Positions 1 to 10,632 of a stretch of DNA of 64,000 bases are shown piece after piece. A program made the translations under genes and the position numbers. Source of the DNA: Bedellia somnulentella (lineage: Eukaryota; Arthropoda; Insecta; Lepidoptera; Bedelliidae); NCBI GenBank assembly GCA_963576735.1, contig OY755191.1, positions 12,057,608-12,121,607 on the forward strand, written 5' to 3'. The notes under the pieces were generated by a model that saw only the letters and a program-made list of their open reading frames with translations, did not search any database and was not told the DNA's origin. The first letter of the stretch is position 1, and the number at the start of each line of letters is the position of its first letter.

Positions 1-284
1 TAAACTTGTATTCCTAGAAACAAACGCTTGATAATAGTAAACGTGTTGAACTGCGCTTGTTATTAATGTATTTGATTGGTTTATTTATTATTGTACATTA
101 ATATATGTATTGGTTCCGAGAAATATGGTGAAATTCGAAATAACGAGGAATAAATATCACATAGGTACATGTACTTACTACTTATATATTAACTAGCTTT
201 ATTCCCGCGACCAATATACTATCTTAACTTCTGTTTTTTTATATTTATATTCCCGCGGGCGTTGTTATATATATAAAGAACATT

Positions 285-436
285 GAGGCTTTTTAAGTGA
301 TTATTTGACGATGCAGTTGGAGAACCATTTGACTACTTTTTCCCCATTCAACTTCCAAAAGTGGATAAAGAATTGTTATCTCTGAAGCTGTGGCCACCTT
401 TTTTTGAGATTTATAGCCGTTGGTTTATACTCATGA
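285..436 (+). repeat. Rep-A copy, degenerate
   Basis: Shares the Rep-A blocks GATGCAGTTGGAGAACC, CAACTTCCAAAAGTGG and TTTATAGCCGT in order, but is heavily mutated and lacks the TATG tail. Positions 1-284 hold nothing I recognise except a short TAACTAGCTTTATTCCCGCG motif common to lepidopteran repeats. Confidence 0.6.
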
Positions 437-475
437 ATGATTGATAGATGAATTTCATATATTCCTTTTGTAGTG

Positions 476-968
476 TAGCGACATGATAGTCCAGTGGGTA
501 GAACACCCGCCCGAAAAACAGAAGGGCGTGAGTTCCAATCCTGGGACGGGCCTACACCAATTTGTCTTTTCTAAAGTCATATGTGTGGTTAATTTATCAT
601 GGTTGCTAACGGTGAGGGAAAACATCGTGAGGAAACCCACATGGCTGAGTTGTACTAACTGGACAGGTTGGATGAGGCTGGCCGAGGATAGGAAGAGGTG
701 GCGCGCCATGGGAGATGCCTATGTCCAGCAGTGGATGAGTGTGGGCTGATGATGATGATGATGATGATGAGTTGTACTAAATCATGTGACAGTGTATTCG
801 TACAAAACGGCGATAGGCCTACCCCCTATCACGTGAGTACACTGTCTAAGCAAAACGTGGGTACCTTCTGTGGAAACTAGATGGCGCTTGCCATGTCAGT
901 TCAGGAGTATTGGTACTTCTGCCAACCCCTTCGGGGATAAACGGCGTGAACGTTTATGTTATGTTTAT
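476..968 (+). repeat. SINE-2 copy, split by an RTE-1 fragment
   Basis: This is a tRNA-derived short repeat. An A-box-like stretch (TAGTCCAGTGGGTAGAACA) is followed by a B-box-like stretch (GAGTTCCAATCCTGGGACG), then a unique body and a 3' end reading CGGCGTGAACG followed by TTATG units. It is interrupted at 659-768 by an inserted LINE 3' end. Other copies lie at 3430, 42983, 48451, 54652 and 55610, all in the opposite orientation. Confidence 0.8.
659..768 (+). mobile_element. RTE-1 3'-end fragment (5'-truncated insertion)
   Basis: This is the last 110 bp of the same LINE family as the element at 16492-19700. It encodes the C-terminal residues MRLAEDRKRWRAMGDAYVQQ and ends in a (TGA)n tail. 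It is flanked by a perfect 12-bp target duplication, GAGTTGTACTAA, at 647-658 and 769-780, so it is a genuine 5'-truncated retrotransposition into a SINE-2 copy. Confidence 0.9.
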
Positions 969-1126
969 GTCCTTTTGTAGTTGTTACATCAGTCAATCGC
1001 ATCAAATTTCAATTTTCTAGATACAGACATGTCAAAAATCTGTATACTATATTTCAATTCCTTAGGAGGTGAGATCCAAAAAACCTTTTTAACCGTTCAA
1101 AAGAATCATAAGAAAGAAAGAAAAAA

Positions 1127-1582
1127 AATCTTTTTGCGAATTTTATTTTGCTTTGTGTTAGCTTAGAATAATAAGAACTATTCCTCCTTTTTCACATTCA
1201 ATTATGCGGATATGTATGAATAAATATAATGGAAAGTATATTGTATGAATTTTGCGTATTCATTTGACAGGTCTGAGAATATGTTTACAACTTTTATTTT
1301 TTTAACTATCTTTAAACTAATATTCCCATAGATATATTGTGCTATACTTACGCATAAATTAGTATTATGTTTAAGTCTCAGAATGCATAGTTTGTAAATA
1401 TAGTTAAAAAACAAAAGTTGTAAACATATTCTCAGACCTGTCAAATGATTACGCAAAATTCATACAATATACTTTCCATTATATTTATTCATACATATCC
1501 GCATAATTGAATGTGAAAAAGAAGGAATAGTTCTTATTATTCTAAGCTAACACAAAGCAAAATAAAATTCGCAAAAAGATTT
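1127..1582. repeat. Large inverted repeat (fold-back), ~192-bp arms
   Basis: Arm 1127-1318 is the reverse complement of 1390-1582 with only scattered mismatches, around a 71-nt AT-rich loop. The arms include TGCGGATATGTATGAATAAA and its complement. There is no coding content; open frames in the arms are incidental. It could be a fold-back or MITE-like element, or the source of a long hairpin RNA. Transcription cannot be judged from sequence. Confidence 0.85.
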
Positions 1583-1662
1583 AGATCCCCGAGATTTGAA
1601 CCTGGGTCTTACATTCGATTAGTATTAACAAAACGGTATACCGCTACGCCACGAAGACGTTA
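1583..1662 (-). repeat. tRNA-like sequence (SINE head or pseudo-tRNA)
   Basis: On the - strand there is an A-box-like GTGGCGTAGCGGTATACCG and a B-box-like CAGGTTCAAATCTCGG, spaced as in a tRNA. The acceptor stem does not pair well, so this is not called a functional tRNA. It abuts the right arm of the 1127-1582 hairpin. Confidence 0.55.
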
Positions 1663-2097
1663 GTGTTGACTTAAAATTTTTGATAAGCTATATATATAGC
1701 ATTCATAGTAGTGACAAACAATTAAATGGACATTTATTTTGATGAAACCCTTATTTTTTTCCAAAAAGACTATTAATGAAGAGTCTGATAAAGTCGTTCG
1801 ATAAAAAAAGGAATCGTGTAAATATAGGGAGCCATATAAAAATTATGTTTTTTGATGCTCCTGTGGGAATTCTTGCAAAATCCAGGATAAATGATATCCT
1901 ATATATTGGCCAGGTGTATAAGCTACATTCATACCAAATTTGATCAAGACAGACAGAATTTTATTTCAACGAGCGCAAATTTGGCTTCAGCATCAAAATT
2001 GAACATATTCCACCGGTTTTCATTATTTTTTTCATCAATGTACAGTGTTGACCTCGGTACAGTCCTATTATAGTATAGATATTAAAAAAACAAATTG

Positions 2098-2302
2098 AAC
2101 TGTGTAGTGTCAGCCTAAAATAGCGCCAACCCATCTCTTCAATTGGCTGTTATAAGAGGCGGCTTTAAGTTTTTGAGGATTTTTTAGAGAATTGTCCCAC
2201 TGCACTGTTGAAATTTGGATGTGAAAATAAAGTATTTTTGGTGATGGGTCTGTAGTCACATCGTTCAACAATCACAAGTCTTAAAACCTCCTACGACATT
2301 CC
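2098..2302. repeat. Two degenerate Rep-A pieces facing each other
   Basis: 2098-2175 matches the 5' part of Rep-A on + (TGTGTAGTGTCAGCCTAAAA, then TTATAAGAGGCGG). 2218-2302 matches the middle of Rep-A on - (GGTGATGGGTCTG, then CACATCGTTCAACAATCAC). Both are old. Confidence 0.55.
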
Positions 2303-2515
2303 TTTCCATACTTTACTTATACTCACACCCATTATTCCCATTGGGGAAGGCAGAGACTATCGATCGCCACTTAGTACGATCTTCTTTCCTTACATTAATT
2401 ATTCTTCTCATATATGCTCTTTTATTCTTCTTACTTCGGACCCCGCCTTTATGAGAACGTTTTCTATCTGGTCAAGAAACGTCCTGTATATATGTCCTTT
2501 CCATATTGACAAATA
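2303..2515 (-). mobile_element. RTE-2 3'-end fragment
   Basis: Read on -, this decays from the C-terminal coding end of the RTE-2 LINE: a short run like VLIKAG, then the stretch ending in SIVSAFPNGN, then the 3' UTR TGAGTATAAG. Compare the better copies at 43888 and 51405. It is pseudogenic, with several frame breaks. Confidence 0.65.
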
Positions 2516-2726
2516 TACAGAAAATTAATTTCCATGTGGCTAATTCAAACGAGGAAAAACCATCAGTCGCCTATTAGCAAACCTATCAAGCTTGATTTTC
2601 ATTAATAATTAAAATAAGCTACAAGAGTAGTTAAATAACTAGTATTAAACAACATCCCACAACACAAAGCACATATAAATCCTTTCAAAATACAGTCCTG
2701 TTACATCGTTAATCCCCAAAGTCAAA

Positions 2727-3348
2727 GTTGTTAATACATCCGTCGGAATCCGAAGGTACAAAGTTAGTTCGAACAATACGCTGCGAGCAATTTCAGTGAT
2801 TTTTCGCGAGAATGCGTTCGCGGTCGGCTCTTTGTTCGCAGCGACTTTGACGGATATGATTTCGTTGTGTTGGGAAGGCTTCGCTGCCGTTTCGGTGTTT
2901 TAGCTCTATTTATTGATTTGTAATACCGTTTTGTTTTGAATATGTGTTTGGGAAAATTTTAGATTTTAGTTTTTGTGTATTTTATTGTTTTTAGGACTGA
3001 ATTGTATAATACAAATGTTTCATTATGTAAATAAAAATATCCTACACCATTTGTAACACACTAAGTAAGTGAAAAACTCCTGCCGCAATTGTACCCCATA
3101 CCATAATGATATCACGTGATATTGTTAATACATCCGTTGACATCCGAAGGTACAAAGTTAGTTCGAACAATACAGCGCTGCGAGCAATTTCAGTGATTTT
3201 TCGCGAGAATGCGTTCGCGGTAGTGCTTTGTTCGCGGCGACTTTGACGGATATGATTTCGTTGTGCTGGGAAGGTTTCGCTGCCGTTTCGGTGTTTTAGC
3301 TCGGTTTATTGATTTGTAGTCTTGATGTTTTGTTTTGAATTTGTGTTT
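2727..3348. repeat. ~220-bp direct duplication
   Basis: The segment 2727-2946 recurs at 3121-3348 in the same orientation. Shared blocks include TCCGAAGGTACAAAGTTAGT, TTTTTCGCGAGAATGCGTTC and GACTTTGACGGATATGATTT. The repeated DNA is CpG-richer than its surroundings. The 174 bp between the copies look unrelated. No open frame spans it. Confidence 0.8.
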
Positions 3349-3429
3349 GGTGGTTTGGTTTGGTTTGGTCGAATTAGGTCTGTTCGTAGTTGTTTATTCG
3401 GCAGTAATATTTCTAAGATAAAAATATTA

Positions 3430-3786
3430 TCATAACTACAAAACGTATAACTACATAACATAAACGTTCACGCTGTTTGTGACCGATGGGGTTGGCAGAG
3501 GTACCAATACTTATGAACAACGTGACAGCGCCACCTAGTGTCCAAAGTAGGTATCCACGTTTTAGACAGTGTACCCACGTGATAGGGGGCAGGCCTATCG
3601 CGGTTTGGTACGAATACACTGTCACATAGCTAAGTACAACCCAGCCATATGGGTTTCCTCACGATGTTTTCCCTCATCGTTAACAACCATGATAAATTAA
3701 CCAGACCTATGTATTTAGAAAAGACAAATTGAACTCACGCCTGTCTGTTTACGGGCCGGTGTTCTACCCATTGGACTATCCTGTCG
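3430..3786 (-). repeat. SINE-2 copy
   Basis: This is a near complete copy on -. Its TTATGTTATG-type tail is at the low-coordinate end (3442-3462) and the tRNA-like head (GATAGTCCAATGGGTAGAAC on -) is near 3785. Confidence 0.8.
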
Positions 3787-4923
3787 TTAAACGTATAACT
3801 GTTTTATTTAACTTTTGAACGAAATGTGTGTCGAAGATATTTTCAGCACAGATTACTAACATGTGCAGATTACCTGCATAATACAAAGTGTAATTTTTTT
3901 TTCTATAGTTCACTAAAAACATCACTCAAGGTGGCATTATTGTCAAGTGATGTTCTGAAGTAATTAGTATCTCTGCCCCCCTTTGGGAATATATAGCATG
4001 AACGCTTGAAATCAAGACTCTACGATACAATGAAAAAAAAGTACAATTTTGACCGGACACTAAAACTTCAAACTAGCAAAAGGTTTATTTACTAAACTAT
4101 ACCGGTAAAATGTTAAGCACGTTATAAAGCAAATCTCACGGCAAAACTTACGAAATATTCCTGCCAAGACCAGTTATTCGAGTTCGAACAAAAATGTGTT
4201 TGCCCCAACTTTGAAGAAAGTATTAAATAACAAATGATGTTTCAAACACAAGTAACTAAACCATCTTTCGTGGAAATACCGCGGCTTCAGCATGAAAGCC
4301 TTCTGGAGAATTCGCTTGACAAATACTGTAAATAGTTACCCGAGAGTTAGAAGAATTTGTTCCATAAAAATCGTTCATATATAGATGGTAAGAGTATTTT
4401 GCTCATGTCCGTCATTTTTGTGGATTTTTGACATTCACTAATTATTTTCTGTGACTTTTTGGTTTGACTCAGTAATAGGCGTTAAAATCTAGTGATAGAC
4501 TATTATCACCCAACTAAAGAGTAGGTTCCCTGGGAAGGCTGGCCCATCTGGGTGTGATGAATAAATCCTAATTTAATATTGAAAAATTAATGGTACAGTG
4601 AAACCGGGTTAAGTTTAGTGGGACCTGGATATCTGAGAAACCTTTATAATGTTAGCTGCAATGTGGTCCCGGCACTTTTTCATTGAATTGCCTCTGGTAA
4701 TTGTACTTTTGAAACCTTGTTAAATGTGATTTGATTACTAGGATATTTTTAATGTTTACTTTGTTATTGGGATTAAATCCAATTCGATTACAAGTGAGAC
4801 AATTTACCAAGTTGCGACAGGATTCAACACAATAGTAAAATAAGACCTTTAAAAAAGAGCTGATTAATAGCATCTTAAAAATTAAAGCATCTTTCAGAGA
4901 TTATGACAGTAGAAAAGTTGCGT
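3787..4923. other. Intronic or upstream stretch without recognised features
   Basis: This is AT-rich non-coding sequence. The only open frames are short and have no family resemblance. I see no Ig exon, tRNA or repeat copy in it. Confidence 0.5.
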
Positions 4924-5055
4924 ACATACATACATATACATATACTCACGGCTATAAATCCCTAAAAGGGGTAGCCAGAGCTAAGGAATTAAAAATTCCT
5001 CAGCCACTTTTGGAAGTTGCGTGGGGAAAAGATGGTAAAATAAAAGTTGCGTAAT
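4924..5055 (-). repeat. Rep-A copy, 3' half only
   Basis: A CATACATACATATAC tail is followed by TCACGGCTATAAATCCCTAA and the conserved CTCAGCCACTTTTGGAAGTT block. It breaks off after the AAGATGG block. Confidence 0.85.
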
Positions 5056-5117
5056 GGGACTTAAAACACTAAAGTGAATCATGTGCAGAAATATTCGAAG
5101 CTATGAGAAAATTATAA

Positions 5118-5757
5118 AAAACCGGCCAAGTGCGAGTCGGATCGCGCACTAAGGGTTCCGTACTATCATATATATAGAAAATCCCGTTTGTGTGAAAATC
5201 ATGGGAGCCAAATTAGGTAAGTAATTTGATTTATGACGTTTAAAAATAGAACTACGGGCTAGATCTCATTCAAACCAATTTTCGTTAGTAGTTTGTATAG
5301 TAATACACATCATATATTTTTTTCAGTATTATCATGCCCATATTTTAGAAGTTACGGGGGGGGGGACACACATTTTAGCACTTTGAAAAAGTCTCTCGCG
5401 CAAACAATTCAGTTTTGAAAAAAATTATATAAGAAACCTCAACATCATTTTCAAATACCTTTTGATAGATACCCCACACGTATAGGTTTGATGAAAAAAA
5501 AAATTTTGAGTTTCAGTTCTATGTATGGGGAACCCTAAAAATTTTGGTTTTTTTTTCAGATTTTATTTTAAAATCTTAATGCGGTTTACAGAATACATCT
5601 ACGCACCAATTTCCAATAATGTAGTTCTTATAGTTTTGGAATAAACTGGCTGTGACATACGGACGGACGGACGGACGGACGGACAGACAGACAGACATGA
5701 CGAATCTATAAGGGTCCCGTTTTTGCCATTTGGCTACGGAACCCTAAAAAGGACAAC
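5118..5757. repeat. MITE-like repeat with (GACG)n(GACA)n core
   Basis: This ~640-bp non-coding repeat opens with CCGGCCAAGTGCGAGTCGGA and AGGGTTCCGTAC and closes with GCTACGGAACCCT, so its ends are inverted (GGGTTCCGTA against TACGGAACCC). A GACG/GACA tetranucleotide run sits at 5660-5695. Shorter relatives lie at 37553-37612 and 58370-58440. This layout occurs in other lepidopteran genomes as far as I recall; that part is memory. Confidence 0.7.
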
Positions 5758-7230
5758 CAAAGCGGATACGATCAGCAGAGTATCCTGAAATAAAGCAGGA
5801 ACGGTATAATATCATTCCAATAGTGGAGCAATGAAAAATATAGACCCTGCAGGCGGGAGCCTCTGTAAATGAGACAGCTAAATTTATAACCTTTCTGATT
5901 TGAAAACTAGATAAATTAAAACCTCTTGAAATAGTACAAAATCCCTTAAGTTCCCATATTAACCAGGTTTCATTGAATTTGATACTGAAAACTAGTTTTT
6001 GCCTGCGACTTCATCCGCATGGAATAGTTATTTGGAGACACGTCAGGCACGCCACACCACCACCATCACTTAAATCGATAAGCTTTTACCTGAGTAATTC
6101 AGCAATTACAATATCATAAACAATTTGACATAGAAATGAAATAAAAATTATAAAAGTTTCATAATACACTTTAATCTCCTGTAATTTCAGTTCCCGTAAG
6201 AATTTCTGGTAATTCTGCAATGTACATTAATATCTGTTGAGGAGTCCTTTTATTAAATGTCACCCTGATACAATCGAAATTGCGAAACTTTCATACAATC
6301 TTCAATTTTCCGTAATTTCCGTTGTTGTGGGAATTTGTGGCAGTTCTTTTCTTAGTATTCTAAAACTATCTATCTATTAAATTGAAGCTTTCTAGGTCCA
6401 GTCGTTTAGGTTTAGGGCGCTGTCTGTCAGTGAGTCAGTCAGTAACAGAACGATTTTATATATGTAGAGATGACGCTCAATGAATTTCATAGCTTATTAC
6501 TACTTTGTGTTTAACTTTGAAACTATACCGAACATAACAATACCCACGAAAGGGTCCTAACAAAGTTTTACTCTACCCGTTAACTCACAGGACAAATAAA
6601 AGAACCAAAAATATCTTAACACCTGCGCACAACAGGCAGTCTGCCAATAAAACTGAAACGTACAAATTGAAATGGTTTCCAATAAAGTTGAAATTTAATC
6701 AATTTCGATACTGAATCTTAATGAATAAAATCGGACCAAATCTCATAAGAATCTTACAAGTTTTTCTGTAACTTCTTGAGCTGGCGACAGTAAAGAATAA
6801 GATAAAAAAATTGTAACAAAACTTCTACCGGAAAAGCCTTACGGATCAATAGTTTGAAATCTTTAATTTGAGCTCAAGGGCCTTCGTATTTCTGAAATTA
6901 AACCTTGATATTAACTTAAAGGACTTCGGAAAGAAAGAAATTGCTAGATTTACGTGAAATGAAATGAAACAATTTGTAAACAGAAGTTTTGTCGAGTATT
7001 TTGCAAATTTTGAACAGGAAAAAGTTTTATGAATAATGATGTACGAAATTTATTGTGTTTTTCAATTTCCTTCATTTTCAATTTCTTATCGTAATTAGAA
7101 AATCAAATTTATTCATGCGTATTTCTTAAAAGTAAGGCGATTTGATAAAGTTGTTTTTTTAATAAATGTAATCATAAAATTTAAAAAAAAACTCATTTCG
7201 TATTCGGTTGTTACAGTACCGTAATAATAA
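5758..7230. other. Long stretch with little recognisable
   Basis: This is mostly unique AT-rich DNA. A fragment at 5992-6035 (CTAGTTTTTGCCTGCGACTT) resembles a short dispersed repeat also hinted at near 190 and 21370. No coding exon was found. Confidence 0.5.
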
Positions 7231-7234
7231 TCAT

Positions 7235-7592
7235 TTGTTTAAAATTTCTGTATTCATCTCACCGCATCTCACAGCCCATATATGTGCCCACCAAGGGGCT
7301 CGAGCCTTCCATTTATAGTGTGATTTGGCCTTAGTCCACTCTGCTGGCCAATTGTGGGTTGGCAGACTTCGGACAACTATCGTAATAGTAGCCAGGACCG
7401 ACGGCTTAACGTACCCGCCGAAGCGCGGAATCAGCTTAATTTTCGGATAATCAGGTGGTTCAAGCCTGTAATATTCTTCCAAACGGGGTTAAATTTTTCA
7501 GAATAGATTTGTGAGTCTACCCGGGGAGCGAACCCGAGACCTCCGTACTTGAAGCAAAGCGCTTAACCAGGAGACCACGAAGGAGTCCAGAC
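7235..7592 (-). repeat. SINE-1 copy (tRNA-derived)
   Basis: The tRNA-like head lies at the high-coordinate end (about 7515-7592). Read on -, it has GTGGTCTCCTGGTTAAGCGC as A box region and GGTTCGCTCCCCGGG as B box region. The body shows TTTTCGGATAATCAGGTGG and GGTTCAAGCCTGTA. Other copies are at 48182 (+), 59968 and 60977 (-). It ends 87 bp before the first exon of the host gene. Confidence 0.75.
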
Positions 7593-7678
7593 TAATGCAT
7601 TTCCAAATTCTGTGCATAAAAGTCACTCTATCATCACATACTGAAAATCCATTAACTACCATATTATTTCCTCCTCAG

Positions 7679-7885
7679 GCCGTCCCCAACCAACCCTAAC
7701 CTGGTTGATCAACAACACGACGGTAGAAGACCACACAATCCTTCAGAACGATGGGAAGGTCATCATCAGCAAGATCAAGGTCAGCACAGTAGACCGAAGT
7801 TGGTTGAACACGACGGTGAGGTGCAGAGCTACCAACACCGTTTTGTTGAGTCCTCATGAACGGTCCGCGAGGGTGGAAATGCATT
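7679..7885 (+). CDS. Sidestep-like gene, exon a: back half of an Ig domain (probably Ig2)
   Basis: This exon begins after CTCCTCAG and ends before GTGAGT. It enters after one codon base and leaves with one base over. It encodes GRPQPTLTWLINN, then a region ending in TTVRCRATNTVLLSPHERSA. The Trp and the Cys of the Ig fold are both present. The pattern of proline-rich C-C' strand, long linker and RCRATN matches the second Ig of Sidestep-family receptors, which in Drosophila are ligands for Beaten-path proteins in motor axon guidance. That role is knowledge of the family, not shown here. Several N-glycosylation sequons (NNT, LNTT) are visible. The preceding exon must lie upstream of this window because no partner was found in 1-7678. 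Confidence 0.88.
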
Positions 7886-7942
7886 GTGAGTACATAATGA
7901 GTTGTGTTTATATTTTGTTAAGATTAAAACATAAATAAATAG

Positions 7943-8151
7943 TGTTGTGTTGTGTCGGCTTAGAATAGCACTACCCCATTTCTTCCGGTGGGATTTTTGG
8001 GCGATGCGGTTGGAGACCCATCACCAACAACTTTTGTTTTGCCATCTTTTCCCCACTTATCTTTCCAAAAGTGGCTGAGGAACTTCTAGCTTCTTAGCTC
8101 TGGCTACCCCTTCTTGGGATTTATGGCCGTGAGTATATGTATGTATGTATA
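7943..8151 (+). repeat. Rep-A copy with internal deletion
   Basis: It runs from TTGTGTCGGCTTAGAATAGC to GTGAGTATATGTATGTATG. The block between CTTCCGGTGGG and TTTTTGGGCGATG is deleted, which removes the usual TAAGAGGCGAC part. Confidence 0.9.
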
Positions 8152-8154
8152 AAT

Positions 8155-8310
8155 AGTGTTTTGAAGCTTTTAGATTTTCGAGATATGTAGCTGGAAACCC
8201 ATTCCTTTTACTGTCTTTTCCTCACTAAATGTCAAAAAGTGGCTGAGGTATTTCAAATTTTGTGGTGGTGACTACCTCTTCTTTGGGACTTATAGCCATA
8301 TGAATATAAT
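8155..8310 (+). repeat. Rep-A copy, degenerate
   Basis: Only the GGAAACCCATTCC, CAAAAAGTGGCTGAGG and GGACTTATAGCC blocks remain. It follows directly on the better copy, forming an accidental tandem pair. Confidence 0.6.
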
Positions 8311-8574
8311 AATAATAATAATAAAATGTATTTATTTTCTCTCAACACAAAGCAAAAAGTCACAAAAATATGATTAGTTTACAGTATAAGTCTTTGTGGC
8401 GAGAGCTGGTGTCTATACTAGGTTTCCCTGTATGACAGATCACCAGACCCCCCCCCTTCTATACAAGATGACATTTCATTTAACTAACATATAGTATAAC
8501 ACATTGAAAAAAAAAAGAAAAACATAATAAAGCAGGTTATAATAAGCATAAGCATCAGCTGAATTTGCATATAT

Positions 8575-8638
8575 ATAGTATTAAAAAATATTACACATAT
8601 ATATATATATATATAATGAAATATATACTTATATATAT

Positions 8639-8709
<71 letters not shown>

Positions 8710-8722
8710 CATATATATATAA
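8575..8722. repeat. (TA)n microsatellite
   Basis: About 60 bp of pure TA alternate with short interruptions (ACACAC, GAAATATA). It is self-complementary and prone to length change; any open frame here is an artefact of the repeat. Confidence 0.95.
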
Positions 8723-9186
8723 ATATATAATGAGAAATGAGAATATTTGTAGTATGTACAAATTAAATTTTATCTTTAAATCTTATATTAAAACAACCAA
8801 TAATGTCTCGGTTTGGGCATAATCTTTTTTCAAAAGCCAATCTTTGACTTTTTGTTCACATATATATTTTGGTAGTGAATAAATTGACAGCTTTGAGTTT
8901 ACTTGGTTGTAAAGGTAGCTTCCGAGAAAGCAGTAAAAATGTTTTGTTGTCTTTTTTTTAAAACGTTGTGATGGACATACGGCGTAAGTTTTCCTCTTAC
9001 CTAACATTTTTTTAGTATCATAACTAAGTTCGCAATGTTTTTTCTTAATGACCTGATAAATAAAAAGCTGACGAACTGTTAGAACTTTGCATAATGTATA
9101 CAATTCAGTGGTGGGATGATATATTGGGAGAAAATATATGATCAAACGAACTTCAAAAGTGAAGTTCGATCATTATTATATGAATA

Positions 9187-9350
9187 GCTCCATTCGAAGA
9201 TATATTATAACCATGTAGTTTCCCAAACGTACTAGGTAGTGTCGCACATTTAGATTTTTAATCGATAACCATTCGATTTTTCGATTAAGACTCGAGAACG
9301 TCACTATGATCTATCTACCCAACCCTAGCGCGTCAACGAAGTCCTCATTT
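9187..9350 (+). repeat. DIRS left inverted terminal repeat
   Basis: Nearly perfect reverse complement of 14122-14289. It includes CTACCTAGTACGTTTGGGAA read on - and ACTCGAGAACGTCACTATGA. The outer extension 9132-9204 is unique to this side and is repeated, inverted, in the ICR. Confidence 0.93.
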
Positions 9351-9404
9351 CTTTAGAGATAGGTACCAAAACTTTATCTGTTGGGATTGTGGTGGGTGGG
9401 TTTT

Positions 9405-9519
9405 TATATCTTCGAATGGAGCTATTCATATAATAATGATCGAACTTCACTTTTGAAGTTCGTTTGATCATATATTATATTTTCATAGCTCCATTCTTCA
9501 GATATATTATAACCATGTA
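9405..9519. repeat. DIRS internal complementary region
   Basis: 9407-9473 is the reverse complement of the outer left end (about 9133-9201), and 9473-9519 is the reverse complement of the outer right end (about 14254-14299). The two parts abut, so the ICR spells the joint of a circularised element. Confidence 0.92.
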
Positions 9520-9712
9520 GATGTTAAGAGGTATTCTTTGAAGTTTTGGTACAGGTGAATTAATTAGGTATAAGTCTTAAGTAAAGCACAGTTATTATAT
9601 TAGAATCACATTTTTTATTTTTATTTTACTTTATAGTAACAACTTAAGGATATTATAATACTTAACACTAAGTTAAGTAATAGTGTATTAAACTTAAATA
9701 ACTACAAATTAA

Positions 9713-10627
9713 TTAGTCTGTGGATTCAAAGATAGACCTAGCCAAGTCCTGCGAGATAATGGGCCGGTTATAAAATTTAGCAAACGTGTGTGACGTCGCG
9801 GTCCAGCCAGCTGTTTTGCGGATGGCGTCCAGCGATACGCCAGCGGCGCGGGCGGAGGAGGTGGCGGCGTGGCGCGTGCTGTGAGCACTGAACTTCGTCA
9901 CGTCGACGCCGCTCTCCGCTAACATGTCTTTGATCCATCTACTGATGGTTTGCGAAGTTACCGGTTTATATGGACGTTTGTAAGTTAAAAATAGACGGAA
10001 AGACTCATTATCAGCATTCCTAAATTTTTCCGTGACATTTAAATAATCTTCTAAACATCTCGCAGGGCAAATACTAGGTTTATCTGTAAAATAGGGTATA
10101 ACTAAAGTCGGCTGCTCTCTATTGACCGCAGAAGTTTTGAGTAAATCAGAGATATTAATAATAATTTGGGTTTGATTCATGATAATATTACTTGTTTTTA
10201 TCAAAGACAGTGTTTGAACTCGCTGGGCTGTACAAAGAGCTAAGAGTGCAGCCAGCTTTTTAGTTAATTGACATAATGTTAAATTTGCATGAGGGAACCA
10301 TTTATCAATGAAATCTAAAACTATTTGCGGGTTCCATATAGTATTATATTTAGGTAAACTAGGTCTGCTTTTGAAGACGCCTTTTAGTAACCGAGATATT
10401 TGCTCATCCGAACCTATATTATTACCCAAAAGTAGTGATATGGCCGAACGATGGCTATTGAGCGTGCCATACGAAGCTCCACTCTGATACTGCTCGGTAA
10501 GAAATAGAATCACTGCCGTTTTCGGTGCTTCTAAATAATGAATAAATTTTTTTAAACAGTAACACCACCACAGTTTAAATGAGGTTCCATATTGTTTTAC
10601 AGTGTTGGCTGCCAATGAGGATATCAT
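9713..10627 (-). CDS. DIRS tyrosine recombinase
   Basis: 304 residues. The integrase/recombinase catalytic set is visible: first Arg in LCTAQRVQTLSLIK, then H-x-x-R in SAHSTRHAATSSA, a Trp/His in TAGWTATSHTFAKF, and the nucleophile Tyr in FAKFYNR. It cuts and joins the circular DNA copy into the genome in place of a DDE integrase. It starts 6 bp after the RT frame ends, and ATG at 10627 is a natural start. The frame has no breaks, so the protein may still be functional. Confidence 0.92.
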   Translation of the reverse strand: MISSLAANTVKQYGTSFKLWWCYCLKKFIHYLEAPKTAVILFLTEQYQSGASYGTLNSHRSAISLLLGNNIGSDEQISRLLKGVFKSRPSLPKYNTIWNPQIVLDFIDKWFPHANLTLCQLTKKLAALLALCTAQRVQTLSLIKTSNIIMNQTQIIINISDLLKTSAVNREQPTLVIPYFTDKPSICPARCLEDYLNVTEKFRNADNESFRLFLTYKRPYKPVTSQTISRWIKDMLAESGVDVTKFSAHSTRHAATSSARAAGVSLDAIRKTAGWTATSHTFAKFYNRPIISQDLARSIFESTD

Positions 10628-10632
10628 GAGAT

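Noticed and set aside
8484..8822. Open frames rich in Tyr-Ile over the TA microsatellite
   Set aside because: They are translations of (TA)n and have no coding character.
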